Assembly: GCA_036924085.1 (NCBI GenBank)
Contig: JAVGWX010000007.1
Span: 36,403,074 to 36,467,073, forward strand
Origin: Ariolimax columbianus
Lineage: Eukaryota > Mollusca > Gastropoda > Stylommatophora > Arionidae
Direction: 5' to 3'
Length of the DNA stretch: 64,000 nt
Shown here: positions 9,689 through 21,413 of the stretch, piece by piece
Layout of the letters: each line of letters opens with the position of its first letter
Numbering within the stretch: the stretch's first letter is position 1
Notes under the pieces: model-generated
What the model was told of the DNA's origin: nothing
The model's input: only the letters and a program-made list of their open reading frames with translations
The model's database searches: none
Program-made: the position numbers and the translations under genes

Positions 9689-10563
9689 TACACCATGGAT
9701 CTTCCTGCTTCTTATGTAACGGCGATAACCAGCTCCACGACAAGGAGACAAGCTACCTTCAATGACTCAACAAAAACGTCAGATACGTGGCTTGCCGTAA
9801 ACCAGATCTGCTTACTTCAAGCACGCGAAAGCGTAAACAGGATTTGATTAAAACTGCTGGATGTCGCAAAGAGAATGAACACCGTTTTCGAAAACCTAAT
9901 TTCACATCTCAAATACATTCTGAATTCTGATCATTTCAGTGGCATATTGTGGAACTTGGACCTAGAAACCAAATCGCTCAATACCTTTAATTTTCTGCGC
10001 GTCCTACTCCGTCAGTTTCATCCATATTCTTCAGTGTCGTCTTTATTCTTTTCCAAATTTGTTTTGTGGAGTCTTCATATTTTTTCCCTACTTAATGATG
10101 AATAACTTTTCTAAATTTGAAGGCTGTCGATTATGTGCTTCCCCGGAAATCGATTTTCTGCGTCTTGCAAATATTCCCACACTATTCCCACTCGTGGAAT
10201 TTGTATGTCAATGCTGGTTTGAACATTGCATGTTTCATTTCATAGACCATTACAAATCGCATGTCTTGTATTTTCTGTCCTTCATTTTCTTTTTACAAAC
10301 AGAGATCTAGGCAGATGTATGTTAGCTTTCCGTTTGCCTGGTACATAACGATGTTGCCAGAATAAGAAGAACATAAGTTGGAAAAAAAGGTCATTGCGAA
10401 TGGTGACTGAGAAAACTAAAACATAAGTTAGAATATGGTATCTGTACCTATATAAGACTTCATTTCAATTCCTGCCGTTACATTTGTTTGCTGCGAAGTA
10501 TGTGATTGGCAGTAATTCGTAACGCAAGACATGGAAACTCCGAGCGAGGCTGCAACACCAAAC
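9689..10563. other. No gene seen
   Basis: AT-rich sequence following the O1 GAA tail. Open frames of 70-83 codons at 9875-10310 have no recognisable domains. Whether this belongs to another relic I cannot tell. Confidence 0.5.
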
Positions 10564-10724
10564 TTCTAGTAAGGTTAGTCGATAAACAAGGTAGCCACAA
10601 CAACAAACTCGTAGAGGCGTTAGTCAATACAACAATTAGTCACAACAACAAACTCGTAGAGACGTTAGTCAATAAACAAATTAGTCACAACAGTAAACTC
10701 ATAGAAAGACTAGTCAGTAAATAA
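10564..10724 (+). repeat. 45-bp minisatellite, about 3.5 copies
   Basis: The unit CAAATTAGTCACAACAACAA plus ACTCGTAGAGACGTTAGTCA and ATAAA repeats with modest divergence. The 45-bp period keeps the plus frame open (72 codons), but no protein is inferred. Confidence 0.9.
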
Positions 10725-11029
10725 AATATGGCCAAAGCAATAACTATAAAAACTCACACACCCAAAAACAGAAATGAAAGTAAGGTAATTGACAACTTGG
10801 ATTCAAACCAAGGAGATTCACCTGACAGATGCGCCATGCTGTGAGAAAGACATGAGCTAGGGGATTCCGCCTAAAAAGGCGCATTTGACCCGCTGTTTGG
10901 TCATCATGAATCAACTGAATCAACGATACAAGAATGAATACATTTCTTCGTTCATAAAGATGGATTTCCGCAAAGAAAACACAAAAACGGGGATACATTG
11001 TAGATACGGCTGGCCACTGACAATCTTGG
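10725..11029. other. No gene seen
   Basis: Unique-looking sequence between two minisatellites; no recognisable coding or RNA signal. Confidence 0.5.
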
Positions 11030-11210
11030 TTTTTAGAAGATTTGTGGAAACAAAAGAGAAATGAAGGCCGGATCTTAAACTAAGTTCTATTGTATAGATT
11101 TGTGATGTTGGAAACAAAAAGAGAAATGAAGGCCGGATCTTAAACTAAATTCTATTGTATAGATTTGTGATGTTGGAAACAAAAGAGAAATGAAGGCCGG
11201 ATCTTAAACT
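11030..11210 (+). repeat. 64-65-bp tandem repeat, left block (about 2.8 copies)
   Basis: Units contain GATCTTAAACTAA, TTCTATTGTATAGATTTGTG and GGAAACAAAAGAGAAATGAA. The repeat is interrupted by I-like element B and resumes after B's GAA tail at 12605-12652. Confidence 0.9.
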
Positions 11211-12604
11211 CGAGTATGGCATTGCGGCATAGACAACAGCAGCAAAGGTGAACTTCGATAAAATTAGCAAACTCCAAAACTAAGCCATGAGAGTTATAAT
11301 AGGAGGCATGAAGTCAACGCCAATTGTAGAACTTGAACAGATTTCAAATCTGCAATCCCTTACCGACATAAGAGACTGCAGAGCCCAGCAGCAAACAGAG
11401 AAACTAAGAAGACTGACAGACCATCCAATGCATCAGAGACTAAATAGATTTGAAAAAGGGAAACTAAAGCGGAGAAACTTTGCACATGTAGCCAAAGCAA
11501 AGATGAGCGAAGACCCTATGAACACCATAACAACATCAAAGCCCATCCCTACTGTTGGCAAACTCACATGGAAGCGCCATATCATTCCGGAGGTGGTACA
11601 AAATATACCAGGTATTGGAAACAAGAACAGCCAGACTGAAAAAGAAAGAAGAGATATAACTCTGAGGTACATAACGAAAAACTACCCAAGCATGGACTGG
11701 ACCCATGCATAAACTGACGGTTCTGTAACAAATACAACACAGAATGGAGGGGCAGGGGTATTCCTGAGCCTACCAAATGGTAGAAAAATAACACTGTCAG
11801 TGGCAACTGGAAAATACTCAAGCAATTTCAGAGCGGAGGCAGAGGCACTGAGGGCTGCAGTAGGAGAAATGGTGACAGGCAAAAGAAATGAAAGCCATAT
11901 AGTCCTGTTTAAAGATGCCCTGGCCGTAGTCACGGCACTAAAAAGCCAGAAAAATACTGAACTTAATGATTTAAGAGCAGTACTCTGTCAACTATGCCAG
12001 CAGTCTGCTCCAAAAAGAGTAGTGGTACAGTGGGTTCCATCCCACTGTAACATCCAAGGCAACGAGGAGGCAGACAGACTGGCAAAAGAAGGTGCAAGAC
12101 TATCACAACCCGACCCTAGTGTGACATACGAAGAGTCAAAAAGGCTTATTAGAGCTAGATACATGCCCAAATGGGAAACAGAACATACTGGCTACACAAA
12201 AAAACGATGCCTATTACCAGTTGAACAGAAGAGAGCAGGTCGTGTTCTTCAGACTTCGCACAGGCCACAATAGACTGAGGTACCACCTATTCAATAAATT
12301 GAAGATAGGTGGTACTGACGAATGCTCGTGTGGTACCGGGAAAATGACCGCTGAACATTTGCTGCAAAACTGCTCGACATACGAGGATCAGAGAAAGCAG
12401 ATGTGGCCATCACCAGTGGCAACACTAGACAAGCTCAATGGCAGTGTCGACAGCCTCATGATGACCGCTGCTTTTTTAGAAAAAATACAGGTTGACGTCT
12501 GACAGCGTACGAAGAAGAAGAAGAAGAAGAAGAAGAAGAAGAAGAAGGAGAAGAGGAAGAAGAAGAAGAAGAAGAAGAAGAAGAAGAAGAAGAAGAAGAA
12601 GAAG
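11211..12604 (+). mobile_element. I-like non-LTR retrotransposon B, 5'-truncated, GAA tail
   Basis: Same family as A and C. It starts at EYGIAA in the RT thumb, passes GGMKSTPIVELEQI, the RNase H domain and the knuckle CSCGTGKMTAEHLLQNC, and ends in (GAA)n at 12511-12604 (with a few G-rich changes). The first RNase H motif has a stop in place of Tyr (HA*TDGSV, 11709-11712). A run of seven A near 12200 shifts the frame at GYTK. It sits inside the 64-bp repeat, with AAACT on both sides (11206-11210 and 12605-12609). Confidence 0.9.
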
Positions 12605-12652
12605 AAACTAAATTCTATTGTATAGATTTGTGATGTTGGAAACAAAAGAAAA
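12605..12652 (+). repeat. 64-65-bp tandem repeat, right remnant
   Basis: AAACTAAATTCTATTGTATA continues the repeat interrupted at 11210. This shows that element B was inserted in the array. Confidence 0.9.
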
Positions 12653-12739
12653 GTATCGCAAAAAAAAGTATAATCTCTCATTAATAAATGAATGCGCCGA
12701 ATTGATAGAATAAAATGTTATGATAAAGTCACTAATAGG

Positions 12740-12905
12740 GAACTGTTGGAAGGGACCCGACAAACGACAGGGGGCACTAGGCAGAAAGAGAAGGTGCTGG
12801 CTATGGATTTGACACACATTACGGAAACCAGCTGGTAATATTACACGGCAGCTACTGTTCTGGAACCCTCGGGGCAAAAGATGAAGAGGTAGAGCTAAAC
12901 ACTCA
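12740..12905 (+). pseudogene. Non-LTR RT C-terminal fragment (HTLRKP type)
   Basis: The frame reads RKRRWLWI*HTLRKPAGNIT, then LLFWNPRGKR. This is the C-terminal tail of a widespread RTE-like LINE type (WGWIGHTLRKP..N.TRQ.L.WNPQGKR). A stop replaces G before HTLRKP. Related fragments occur at 29335-29550, 49110-49205, 53680-54153, 55310-56835, 59491-60460 and 63500-63730. Confidence 0.75.
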
Positions 12906-12965
12906 AGGAGAACGGACGTCTTGACAAACCTAAAAATGACAATGGTGGGGATGGGGGTCTGAGGG

Positions 12966-12972
12966 AAAAGAA

Positions 12973-13039
<67 letters not shown>

Positions 13040-13041
13040 TT
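12966..13041 (+). repeat. (AG)n microsatellite
   Basis: An imperfect AG run of about 75 bp. The opposite-strand SLSLSL frame is a repeat artefact. Confidence 0.95.
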
Positions 13042-13159
13042 TCTAAACGATGACGCATGACAGTCGAGTATTTGTTGAGAATATATGCTCAACAGGTATT
13101 TGAAGGGTTTGTATTGACTGATTGATTGAATAAGGGAATAAGAAGAAGCATGTGATTGA

Positions 13160-13340
13160 TACCGGTCTCCTAGTGTGATGAGTTTCTGATCAGTCTAGTA
13201 GCTGAGCACTCACTGTTAGCGACAAGGTTACGTGGTTTAAATGCCGCTATCAGCACGCTCCAGCCGACCCATCTGTAAATGGATATCTGGTTTACAGTTA
13301 GGGAAGGAATTACAGCGAGGAACGAACTGGCCACCTCACA
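13160..13340 (+). mobile_element. Probable tRNA-derived SINE (second type)
   Basis: An A-box-like TAGTAGCTGAG at about 13195-13205 and a B-box-like GGTTTAAATGCC at about 13234-13245 lie 30-40 bp apart, as in a tRNA-like head. A body containing CTGGTTTACAGTTAGGGAAG follows. I see only this copy in the window and no clear target duplication, so the call is moderate. Confidence 0.5.
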
Positions 13341-13592
13341 TAAAAAAAAGATGTGGCCTCTTACAATGAAGTCTTCAACACTTCATCCCATACATCAGTG
13401 TCTCTTATTTGACTACCCTAATTGTTTTAGTCTAGAGGGCAGGAGTTTGAGCCCCGGTAAAGGCAATGTTCTATAATATAAGTGAAATAAGAACATAGGT
13501 TGCACACTGCGAAGGGAGTGCAGGAACAGAATGCCTTTATTTCTCAGCCATTTAAATCTCTTCCGGCAGATTCTAACAACAGAACTAGCCTG

Positions 13593-13935
13593 TTTGTTGA
13601 TGTTTACTAATGTTGATGTTAACCATATGTTTTTATGTTTATTAATGTTGATGTTAACCATATATTTTTATGTTTATTAATGTTGATGTTAACCATATGT
13701 AATTATGTTTATTAATATTTATGTTTACCATATGTAATTATGTTTATTAATGTTGATGTTAACCGTATATTTTTAAGTTAATTATTGTTGATGTTAACCG
13801 TTTGTTGCTATGTTTATTAATGTTGATGTTAACCATATGTTTTATGTTTATAAATGTTGATGTTAACCATATGTTTTTATGTTTCTTAATGTTGATGTTA
13901 ACCGTTTGTTGCTATGTTTATTAATGTTGATTTTA
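13593..13935 (+). repeat. 35-bp minisatellite, left block (about 10 copies)
   Basis: The unit TATGTTTATTAATGTTGATG plus TTAACCATATGTTTT repeats with divergence. The array is interrupted by element L and resumes at 15639, and again at 16241. Confidence 0.92.
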
Positions 13936-14484
13936 ATAATAATAATAATAATAATAATTGTCCATCGCCAGCGAATATGACGACAGAATCATATCATTGG
14001 TGCGAAATGTCTTCTCTGATGACTGTAAAGATCGATCCTCATACGGCATACCCTGTAACATGAACGGTGGGGAGCCGGCTGTGCAAATCTCGTGCGTAGT
14101 GCCTTTGCTAAGTCTCAGCGATGGCTATACTCTCTGCGATCTGAGCACCATCGGTGATACAAGCGCGCCAGATGGTATGGTCTTGTGCAATTATCTCCCA
14201 AGAGGTGACGTAAATATGGAAGCTTTTCAGATAAATTTTCAAGGAGTTTCTGGAGCGTTTTTTCGGTTCCCCTTCGGAGTATCTGCATGCTATAAGCTCA
14301 TCGTAAAACAGTTGCTTGAGGATGCATCTATCTGGCATTCGAGCGTGTCCAGTATACCTTAGATGCTCAAAATGTTAGTTTTGCCAAGGATCTCAGAGCA
14401 AGTGTGCAATCGTCTGCGAAGAGGAGATCCAAAATCATGGCTTCGTTCGTCTTGGTGTAGGATTTCAGGCGCCTCGGAGAACAG

Positions 14485-14790
14485 TCAACACTGCGTCCTG
14501 TACCTGATATGCATGCCAGTAGATGCGCCATGTATAGCATACGTGAGCATTCCTGCAAAGACCATGCTAAAGAGTGTCGGTACCAGAACACAGCCCTGTT
14601 TGACACCATTGGTGACTGGAAAAGCAACAGACAATTCTCTCCCATGCAGTGCACGAGCTATCATGTCATCATGAAATCGGTAGACAACCGCAGTGTATCT
14701 GCAGGGGAAGCCAAACTTCAAATTGATTTGCCAGAGTTTGTTCTCGATATTTCTCTTGAAGTAAATTAACAAAAATAACAACTGCTCGAA
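14485..14790 (-). pseudogene. RT core segment of element L
   Basis: An open minus-strand segment contains VVYRFHDDMIARALHG, then FPVTNGVKQGCVLVPTLFSM. This is the RT 'QG..L(A/S)P.LF' box in RTE-like form. A frameshift near 14520 leads into the segment with LLFADDCTL. It serves as the in-window reference for the motif amplified at 6211-6475. Confidence 0.82.
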
Positions 14791-15305
14791 ACAAATCAGA
14801 AGAACACTAGCCATGGCAATGCAGAGACTGAACAGCCTGAAGAAATTAAGACAGAACACTAACAAACCGATAAAAGTAAAAATCTTGAGAGCCTGTGTTT
14901 TTCATGTGGCAGCTTATGGCTGCGAATCATGGACGATTATCAATACTTCCAGACAAAGTATCGAATCCTTCGAGTCGAAATGTTACAGAAAGATCCTCAG
15001 AATACCCTGGACAGAGAAAAAGACAAATGTAGACATTCGGCAAGAGTTGAGCGTAGAGGAAAACTGGTTTAATCAATTCCATTTTGGCTAGAAAATGCAA
15101 ATACTCTGATCACATCAAGAGACACAACGGTCTTGAGAGAACGGGGATGGAAGGTATGGTGCCAGGCAAAAGAGCAAAGAGTAGACAAAGAAGACGATGG
15201 CACCAAGATATCCAGGAATATCTGGGTATGGCTGTGACAGAGGCTGGCGTTTTGGCAAGGGAATGAGTTTCTTTCAGACAGACTGTGATGGGAGCGACGT
15301 TATAT
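14771..15305 (+). pseudogene. Non-LTR RT C-terminal fragment M, opposite strand within L
   Basis: The plus strand reads AMQRLNSLKKL, KILRACVFHVAAYGCESWTI and SIESFESKCYRKILRIPWTE. A frameshifted tail follows (SDHIKRHNGLERTGMEG, RQRRRWHQDIQEYLG). The 'YGCE(T/S)WT...FE..C.RK.LR(I/V)PW(T)..KTN' signature is a LINE RT thumb and tail of a family distinct from L. It occupies the gap between L's two halves, so it was inserted there or joined by deletion. I could not find a clean target duplication. Confidence 0.8.
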
Positions 15306-15638
15306 AAAAGACATGCTACATGATGAGTTGACGTGCTGCAAATATCCCCCGTCCCACGACCGGCACTGAAACCACAGTGACTCTCAGAAAGGAAACACTG
15401 TTCAAGATATCCAGTGAGATGGTTGAGCAAGACCCGTGCCAGAATTTTGTTTGCGATTGTGAGCAGGGAGATACCCATTTGATTGTCACATGATTGACGA
15501 TTGCCCTTTTGGTTGTACCGATGTACAATTGTGACATCTTTCATCTCCTGTGGAACTTTCTCAACATTCCAAATACAACAAAAGAGAGTAGTCAGTTCCT
15601 CGTGAAGCACAGAACTCCCTGCCTGATATACCCCATTT

Positions 15639-15706
15639 ATTATGTTTATCAATGTTAATGTTAATCATTTGTTGTTTATTAATACTGATGTTGACCATTT
15701 GTTGTA
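15639..15706 (+). repeat. 35-bp minisatellite, middle block
   Basis: TATGTTTATCAATGTTAATG and a second degenerate unit continue the array from 13935 on the far side of element L. Confidence 0.85.
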
Positions 15707-16240
15707 AGAGGGAAGTGAGGTCTGAGCTGGACGCACCGCTCATTAAAGGAAAGTGAAGTGTCTTATATATCCTCTCCTTTCCAGGTGAAGAGATCGCCGC
15801 TGGATTAACCCTTCAGGAGTATCTATGTCAATGGCCGCTCCTACATTACTGTGTCCCCAGCAGCACCTCTATGAGGGGCCCCTTGTTTCTTACAGATCCT
15901 GCTGTGGGGCGCGACCGAGTACCCGGCGGTATAACGGCGGGCAGATTGGGCCCATTAGCCTTGGTTAGCAGCCAATCTAAGAGAAGGTCAACTGTAAGCC
16001 CGGTTAGACGAAAAGCTCGTTAGCCTGTTCAGGCAGTTCGCCTATGAAAGGAGGATTTAAAACCCACAAGTCCCAGAAAGTGCTGGCTAGTCTTGGAACG
16101 ATAAGAGTATCATCGGATGTCTAGAGTAACTAGCATCTGTGGGCAACGACTCCCCTACCTTGTGGAAACCTCAGGAGAGGGTAGGGCAACGGGAGTAAAC
16201 CCAAACAGAAAATCCGGAGTGGTAGCCATTTAACCATTTC
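15707..16240 (+). mobile_element. Unclassified insertion in the 35-bp minisatellite
   Basis: About 530 bp of GC-richer DNA (GGGGCGCGACCGAGTACCCG, CCATTAGCCTTGGTTAGCAG) interrupts the minisatellite, which resumes on the right. The motif TTAGCCTTGGTT and a CAGCC..TCTAAGAGAAGG-like block recur in the insertion at 18002-18567. It may be a LINE 5' region or a SINE; no coding is recognised. Confidence 0.5.
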
Positions 16241-16520
16241 TTGTAAAGTTGATGCTAATTAATTGTTGCCATTATTTTATTAATGTTAATATTAACTAAT
16301 TTTTGTCAGGTCTTTAAAGTTGGTGTTAACTATCTGTTATGTCTATTAATATTGAGATTAATAATTTTTTTTGTAAGTTTAATTCTAGTAATGTCAATTA
16401 TTTGTTGAAATATATGTTAATTACGATGTTAACTATTTGTTAAATTCACTAATGTTGATGTTACCTATTTTATTGTTACGTTAACTGTTTCTTGTTACAT
16501 TTATTAATGTTGATGTTTAT
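16241..16520 (+). repeat. 35-bp minisatellite, right block (degenerate)
   Basis: Diverged units such as TTTATTAATGTTGATGTTTA and TTAATATTAACTAATTTTTG continue the array. This block is more decayed than the left one. Confidence 0.75.
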
Positions 16521-17149
16521 ATCGATGATAGAAAGTTCCAGCAACTTGAATCCTTTATGCTGTAATTGTCGTGGTGTAGTTATGTATATAGATGTCGTAC
16601 GATTCTTGTTCGGCGTGCCATTGCCACATTGTAGTATCGGAACATATTTATTAGTCGTTCTCGAATTTCTAAAAAGTTTTCTTTAGTTTAGTTTAGTTTA
16701 GTCGACGAATCAACGTTATTGCACACAGTTTAACCCATAAGTGCTCTTTTCTTCTCCATATTTTTGGAGAATCTCAGCCACAATGGACGAACTCCGTAGC
16801 ACTGGCAAAGATCCAGTAATAGATTGGGTAGATTTGTAACATCATTTTGAATTGTTTCCGGGGAACGGCCGTCAAGTCTACCCTGTTTGATTTTCAACTG
16901 CTCAAGGATTTTTAACTTGCGCGACACTGAGCACGGCCATCCGATCTCTACTACCCAGAGATCCGTAGAAATACCAGAATAATTTCTTTACGCCATTTCT
17001 TGAAGTTTTTTTCTTGGAATTATCTTCATGGAAGTTTGTGTTTCTTCATACAGTTTTTTTTTTACATTTGGTAAACTGTTGTTAAGACGCATTTTCGTGA
17101 CGAGTTACGCATCTCTTGCAGTACACATTAAGGTGTGAAGAACTTCCTG
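16521..17149. other. No gene recognised
   Basis: Contains a (TTTAG)4 run at about 16683-16703, which could be the 3' tail of a lost element. A 65-codon minus frame at 16730-16927 (KLKILEQLKIKQGRLDGRSP) is lysine- and leucine-rich and resembles real coding in composition, but I cannot assign it. Confidence 0.4.
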
Positions 17150-18001
<852 letters not shown>

Positions 18002-18567
18002 GCACGACTTAAAACCAGTAGTTTCGGACAGATGGGGCTCGAAAGCTTAGGAAGGCAGCTCATCTAGGAGAAGGAAAGGTCTGTTTTCAAACCACCTGAA
18101 GCCTTGCAGATACGATACTAGCGTATCTTGATGGGTTTTGTAAAATATGGCTGTATAATCTGTTTTCTGATATCTCTGAAAATTGGTCAGCGTCTACCAA
18201 ACCTGACAACCAACGATGTGTGAAGGAGCACACGCAAGAGGATGCAATGCCTTATCCTAGAGCGAGGAAAGACAACCTCAGCTGAGTGTTGTGGCAGGGC
18301 AGACTAGGTCCTTAGCCTTGGTTGTCGGCTCGTCTAGGAGTGAAACCCCGACAGGGAAACAGATAGAGAATTGCTCTATTGATCCGGCAGCTTCTCCAGC
18401 TTGCCTTGTTCCAAATGGATTGGTATCACCTTTCCCTTGAAACAAACAAGGCAGACCGAGAGAGGGACCATACTGCATGTGCATTACATGGTCTCTATAT
18501 TTCTGTCCGGGCTTTGTGCAAAAAGCACAAATACTATCGTCTGACAAGACGAAAACAGCCAATGATA
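18002..18567 (+). mobile_element. 566-bp insertion N with 8-bp target duplication
   Basis: Flanked by AAGACGTG (17994-18001 and 18568-18575). Removing it joins YNEDV to KHLLNTV in frame and matches copy E. Eight bases is typical of hAT-like DNA elements, but I see no terminal inverted repeats (start GCACGACTTAAAACC, end CAGCCAATGATA), so SINE or LINE origin is also possible. Internal CATCTAGGAGAAGG and CGTCTAGGAGTGAA blocks look like diverged subunits. Confidence 0.75.
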
Positions 18568-20183
18568 AAGACGTGAAGCATTTACTTAACACAGTGGCAT
18601 CAGCAGATATATTAATTATTATGAGCGACATGAATGCTAAAGTGGGAAAAAGGCAATATAAAAACATTTTAGGAAAATATTAAATTGGGACAAAGAATGA
18701 AAGAGGAGAAAGATTGATCCAATTCTGTCATGAAAACAAACTTAGTATTTGTAACACTTTAAAAAAAACACCATATTAGAAAACTATAAAGAGGGAAATA
18801 CCCAGGTGATAGGACAAGAAATCAGATTGATTGTATTATGATGAGAAACAAATTTAGAAATATTGTCAAGAACACCAAGACATACCTAGTAGCAAACATC
18901 AGCTCCGACCACAATACAGTTTGTATGAAAGTGCATATAAAACTCAAAATCACAGAGAGTAAAGGAATAAAGACCTACAAACAAGACACAAATAACCCAC
19001 AGTGGGGGATGCATCCGAGATTAGAAGGGTGCCATTTTGATGGATGAGAATGACATATCAAACAGATGTTCAAATCATAAAAGGGAACTTTTTGATGATA
19101 GTCATTGAGCCAAACCATCAACATATGATAATGAAGGATCCAGCATCCTCAGATTAGAGGTGGAAAATGTAATACAAACTATGAGAAGACGGAAAGCAAC
19201 AAGGCCGGACTCCATAAACATAGAAACGATAGAGACTTTGCAAGGATTTGGCATATATATAATTACTGATCTCTGTAATGACGTATACAATACTGGATGC
19301 ATACCAACAGACCTGAAAACATCTACGTTTATAACACTCCCTAAAAAACCTCAAGCAACAGAATGCTCAGACTTTAGAACAATAAGTCTAATGAGTCACA
19401 CAGTTAAAATACTTCTCAAGATCTTACAAGAGAAAATAAGAGGTCAAGAAGAGAGGGAAGTTTCAGAAGAACAATTTGTGTTTCGAAAGTTTAATGGAAC
19501 AAGGACATCAATTTTCTGTTTGAGAAGTCAGACAGAAAAATATATGGAAATACATAATGGAAATTATATTTGCTTTATAAAGAAGGCTTTTGACAGTGTC
19601 CAGCATCGGAAATGTCTCCAAGAATCAGAACTAGATGGTAAAGACATAAGACTGCTAATTAATCTGTACTGCGAACAAACTGCTACAGTAAAATCAGGAA
19701 AGTTATGCTGTCCAAGTATAGATTTAAAAAGAGGAGTGAGACAGGAATGTGTATTATCCCCTTGTCTTTTTAATATACATACAGGACAAATATTCAAACA
19801 GATAGAGGGGATACCACAGCTTGCCATTTTAGAAGTGGCAATGAATAATCTTAGATATGCGAATGATACAGTTTTTATGGCAAAAATTGAACAAGAATTA
19901 CAGGAGCTTGTGACAACAATGTAAAAAATAAATCAAAAGTTTAGATTAGACATAAGCATAAAGGAAACAAAGACTATGATAATTGGGAAAACTAACAAGA
20001 AACCATGTATGCAGAGAAAAAAAAAGATCAACTACTGGAACAGGTACAGAGTTTCTCCTATCTAGGTCATATTATAACGGAAGCAGGCAGCTGTGAAAAA
20101 GAAATCAGTAAAGACAACATGCGACACATACTGACAACCAAACAGATCAATCAGAATTTGAAAATGAGAATTGTCAGGTGTTA
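18568..20183 (+). mobile_element. RTE-like retrotransposon F, EN end and RT
   Basis: Contains DILIIMSDMNAKVGKRQ (EN), SSDHNTV near 18900 (EN SDH motif), then a long open RT segment at 19160-19924: DSINIETIETLQGFGI, ISEEQF-like VSEEQFVFRKFNGT, CLQESELDGKDIRLL, GVRQECVLSPCLFNI and the catalytic box YAND (19856-19867) in place of YADD. The D-to-N change and a stop at 19924 argue that this copy is inactive. It continues to KIRIVRC before the CR1-like insertion. Confidence 0.88.
19160..19924 (+). pseudogene. RT domain open segment of element F (254 codons)
   Basis: One continuous frame covers RT blocks 0 to 5: ENVIQTMRRRKATRPDSINI, FITLPKKPQATECSDFRTIS, ICFIKKAFDSVQHRKC, RQECVLSPCLFN and RYANDTVFMA. 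ICFID(Y/..)KAFD is ICFIKKAFD here, so the first catalytic Asp of the RT is retained only in AFD. The second box is changed from ADD to AND. It is the best-preserved RT of this family in the window. Confidence 0.88.
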
Positions 20184-21413
20184 ACTTAACTTAACTTAAC
20201 GTCTTTATACTGGTTTAGAAGACCCTGCAGAGTCTATATACAACCAGTTACATTTACATCACCTTGGTCTAAAAGCTATGCGCATCCAGTTTATTCTTAA
20301 ATGCATTAACTGTCCCTGCCTCCACTACCTCCCCTGGCAATGCATTCCAAGCAGACACCACTCTCTGACTAAAAAAATATTTCCTAATATCTAATCTGGA
20401 CCTCTCTTTAGTCAGCTTGTAGCTATACCCTCGTGTTATTGTGGGTGGCTGTATTTTAAAAAAAAACTTGTTATAGTCTAATTTATCGATTCCTCTGATC
20501 ATCTTATAAACCTGTATTAAGTCACGACGAATTCTTCTCTCTTCGAGAGACTGTAGGCCGGTTTTCCCACTATCATCTTTGTCGCTCTTTTTTGTATTCT
20601 TTCCAGCATGTTTATATTCCCTCTATGATAAGGACTCCACGCCTGTACACAGTACTCCAATCTAGGTCTAACTAAAGCTTTATACAGTTTGACGATCACT
20701 TCCTTGCTCCTATGTTTAATATTTCTTTTTATCATTCCTAACATTTGCCTTTTTCACTGCTACCTTAACTTGCTCACTCACCTTTCCTGTATGATCTATT
20801 TTAACCCCTAGGTCCCTTTCCTTATCTATCTTTCTAATATTGTTTTCTCCCATTCTGTAATTATGTTCCAAATTGGATCTACCCATGTTGATGACTGTAC
20901 ATTTATCTACATTAAACTCCATTTGCCAGCTTACAGACCATTCTCGAATTTTATCTAAATCCGACATCAATATATCCATTTCCGCTTTAGATGAGACACT
21001 ACAGCATAGTTTTGTGTCATCAGCAAATGTTGCAATCATGGATCCCATATCAATGTCCAGATCATTTATATATATCAAGAACAAAATTGGTCCCAAAACC
21101 GAGCCCTGTGGCACACCACTTTTCACTTCACACCAGTCAGAGTATTCCTTATTTATGCCCACCCTCTGCCTTCTTCCCGTTAACTAATTTTCAATCCATT
21201 TGGCAACTTCTCCACCTATTCCATGTGATTTTAACTTTTGAAATAATCTCTGATGAGGTACTCTATCAAAGGCCTTTGCAAAGTCTAGATAAATAACGTT
21301 CACTGGCTCCCCTTTATCTATGATTTTAGTAACCTCCTCCATGAATTCTAATAGATTTGTTAAGCATGATCTCCCTCTAGTAAACCCATGCTGACTATTT
21401 CTAATTAGAAATA
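20184..21413 (-). mobile_element. CR1-like retrotransposon H1, 5'-truncated, inserted in F
   Basis: Minus-strand RT pieces run from right to left: NSQHGFTRGRSCLTNLLEF, VIYLDFAKAFDRVPHQRL, GVPQGSVLGPILFLIYINDL, ATFADDTKL (catalytic FADD intact), WQMEFNVDKC, LGMIKRN, LVRPRLEYCVQAWSPY and YFFSQRVVSAWNALP. Three or more frameshifts or stops separate them. The 3' end (left) is a (TTAAG)n pentamer. TGTTA at 20179-20183 and 21414-21418 fits a short target duplication. Other copies: 25701-26225 and 57648-57735. Confidence 0.92.
20716..21162 (-). pseudogene. RT core of CR1-like element H1
   Basis: A 148-codon open segment with SGVPQGSVLGPILFLIYIND and FADDTKLCCSV, then DKCTVINMGR and ERDLGVKID. It covers the RT catalytic palm, and both Asp residues of FADD are present. 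A frameshift near 20730 moves on to the thumb segment (LGMIKRN). Confidence 0.92.

Larger units (their letters stand above)
13936..15638 (-). mobile_element. RTE-like retrotransposon L, inserted in the 35-bp minisatellite
   Basis: Minus-strand RT pieces run from right to left: VPQEMKDVTIVHRY, KGNRQSCDN and GISLLTIANKILARVLLNHL (15610-15400); after an interruption near 15320-14771, DDMIARALHG, GVKQGCVLVPTLFSM and LLFADDCTL (14700-14400, catalytic FADD intact); then a tail FYDELIACRYSEGEPKKRSR and a C2H2-like CRMRIDLYSHQRRH near 14030. The 3' end is an (ATT)n tail, seen as AATAATAAT at 13937-13960. Several frameshifts make it non-functional. Confidence 0.82.

Noticed and set aside
12895..13092. 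SLSLSL-rich protein
   Set aside because: Translation of an AG microsatellite.
18002..18567. hAT MITE
   Set aside because: The 8-bp duplication fits, but no terminal inverted repeats are visible. Left unclassified.
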